Of a DNA stretch of 6,668 nt, positions 6,004 through 6,668 are shown piece by piece. The position numbers and the translations under genes are program-made. Below the pieces are notes generated by a model. That model was not told where the DNA came from and searched no databases. It saw only the letters and a list, made by a program, of their open reading frames with translations. Position 1 is the first letter of the stretch. Each line of letters begins with the position of its first letter. The stretch covers positions 1-6,668 of the forward strand of contig CAMZKR010000112.1 in assembly GCA_947311335.1 (NCBI GenBank). The letters run 5' to 3'. This DNA is from an uncultured bacterium (GTDB lineage: Bacteria > Patescibacteriota > Gracilibacteria > BD1-5 > UBA6164).

Positions 6004-6668
6004 ATGTGATTAGAAAAATTTAAATTAATAAAAAAAGAAAAATTAACTCATGATGTATATGAGTTAATTTTTGAATTAGAAAATAAAGTAAATATGATAC
6101 CTGGTCAATTCATAACATTTATATTACCAAAACTGTGAGGTAGGGCATATTCAATTTTAGCTATAAAAAGAAAGAAACTAACTTTAATTATAAAAAGGCG
6201 GGAAGAATGAAGATGATGAAGTAAGTATATTTGTGATTTAAAGGTATGAAGTATATTAAATTGAGTATGACCAGCTGGGCATTTTGTTTTAAGAAAAACT
6301 AATAAAAATAAAATGTTTTTTTGAACTTGAACTTGATTTGTTCCTCTTTTTAATCAGATATCAGGGTCTTTAAAAATAAATTTGAATTGTAAGTTAAAAC
6401 TTATTTTTTGACTTAGATATAAAAAAGATATTTTTTATTTAGAAAAATTAGAACAATTAAAAAAAGAAAATAAAAATTTTGATTATTTACTTTATCTAAG
6501 TAGAGAAAAAACAGATTTTACCAATTATTGATATATAATTGATTTTATAAACTTAGAAAATATAAAATGATTTGAAGAATTTATATTTGCTGAATACATT
6601 CTATGATAGATTTTTCTATAGGTAGATTAAAAAAAATATGAGTTATTAATAATATGATTATTACAGAA
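6004..6668 (+). CDS. Ferredoxin-NAD(P)+ reductase-like FAD/NAD(P)-binding oxidoreductase, frameshifted, 3' end at window edge
   Basis: The protein has the two-domain layout of the ferredoxin-NADP reductase superfamily, which moves electrons between NAD(P)H and a carrier such as ferredoxin through FAD. In the FAD domain are PGQFITF (33-39), RAYSI (47-51, the RxYS flavin motif), a GRGGSKYICDL segment (69-79, phosphate-binding region) and GPAGHF (89-94). The NAD(P) domain begins with FFGTGTGFVP (105-114) and continues through LIFGLR and YLLYLSRE. The ATG frame runs for 201 codons to TAG 6607-6609, but its last residues lose all resemblance. From about 6582 the frame one base back reads YICG, then MIDFSIGRLKKIGV and MIITE to the edge, exactly the expected C-terminal part. 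Adding one T to the TTT at 6580-6582 would join the halves as EEFYICG. So one base is missing, either by real mutation or assembly error. No Fe-S or ferredoxin domain is present. The electron partner is unknown. Confidence 0.82.

Noticed and set aside
6577..6590. Programmed -1 ribosomal frameshift in the flavoprotein gene
   Set aside because: The site has no X XXY YYZ slippery heptamer and no obvious downstream stem. A missing T in a short run is simpler.
1..6668. TGA as tryptophan (Mycoplasma-type code) or as stop with widespread pseudogenes
   Set aside because: TGA falls at invariant glycines in several unrelated families and TGG is used for Trp. The genes are otherwise intact under code 25, so decay is not needed to explain the TGAs.

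Overview
The window is extremely A+T-rich (by eye about four fifths A+T) and reads sensibly only if TGA is glycine (translation table 25). Read as a stop, TGA breaks every gene. Read as tryptophan, it destroys invariant glycines. Read as glycine, it restores the Rel AEYGVAAH motif, the GxGxxG NAD loop of S-adenosylhomocysteine hydrolase, the DPTGAGD loop of a PfkB kinase and the GTGTG loop of a ferredoxin-reductase-type flavoprotein. Together with the base composition, this points to Absconditabacteria (SR1), Gracilibacteria or a close relative, the host-dependent small-genome bacteria known to use UGA as glycine. No tRNA, rRNA, insertion sequence or CRISPR array is visible. Most of the window is invisible to standard-code ORF calling.

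Layout. (1) Positions 1-1969, plus strand: the 3' part of a Rel/SpoT-type (p)ppGpp synthetase gene (synthetase core and TGS domain), then after 3 bases a PAS-PAS-GAF sensor protein with no output domain. (2) Positions 1958-5689, minus strand, transcribed right to left as one apparent operon: PfkB-family adenosine kinase, S-adenosylhomocysteine hydrolase (ahcY), and a polA-like gene that stops inside the 3'-5' exonuclease domain and has no polymerase domain. The polA-like gene and the PAS-PAS-GAF gene converge and overlap by 12 bases. (3) Positions 5690-6003: an A+T-rich divergent intergenic region with plausible promoters both ways and a 69-codon open stretch encoding a possible membrane peptide but lacking a normal start codon. 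(4) Positions 6004-6668, plus strand: a ferredoxin-NAD(P)+ reductase-like flavoprotein, with a frame break near 6580, reaching the window's right edge.

How the genes fit together. AhcY splits S-adenosylhomocysteine, the by-product of SAM-dependent methylation, into homocysteine and adenosine. Adenosine kinase would convert the adenosine to AMP, pulling the reversible AhcY reaction forward and recovering the purine. The 5' nuclease/truncated exonuclease gene appears simply to share the transcript. Rel plus a PAS-PAS-GAF protein suggests a stress-sensing pair, but no direct link is visible. The strongest oddities are the recoded TGA (27 of 35 glycines in AhcY), the polymerase-less polA, and the frame break in the flavoprotein gene.
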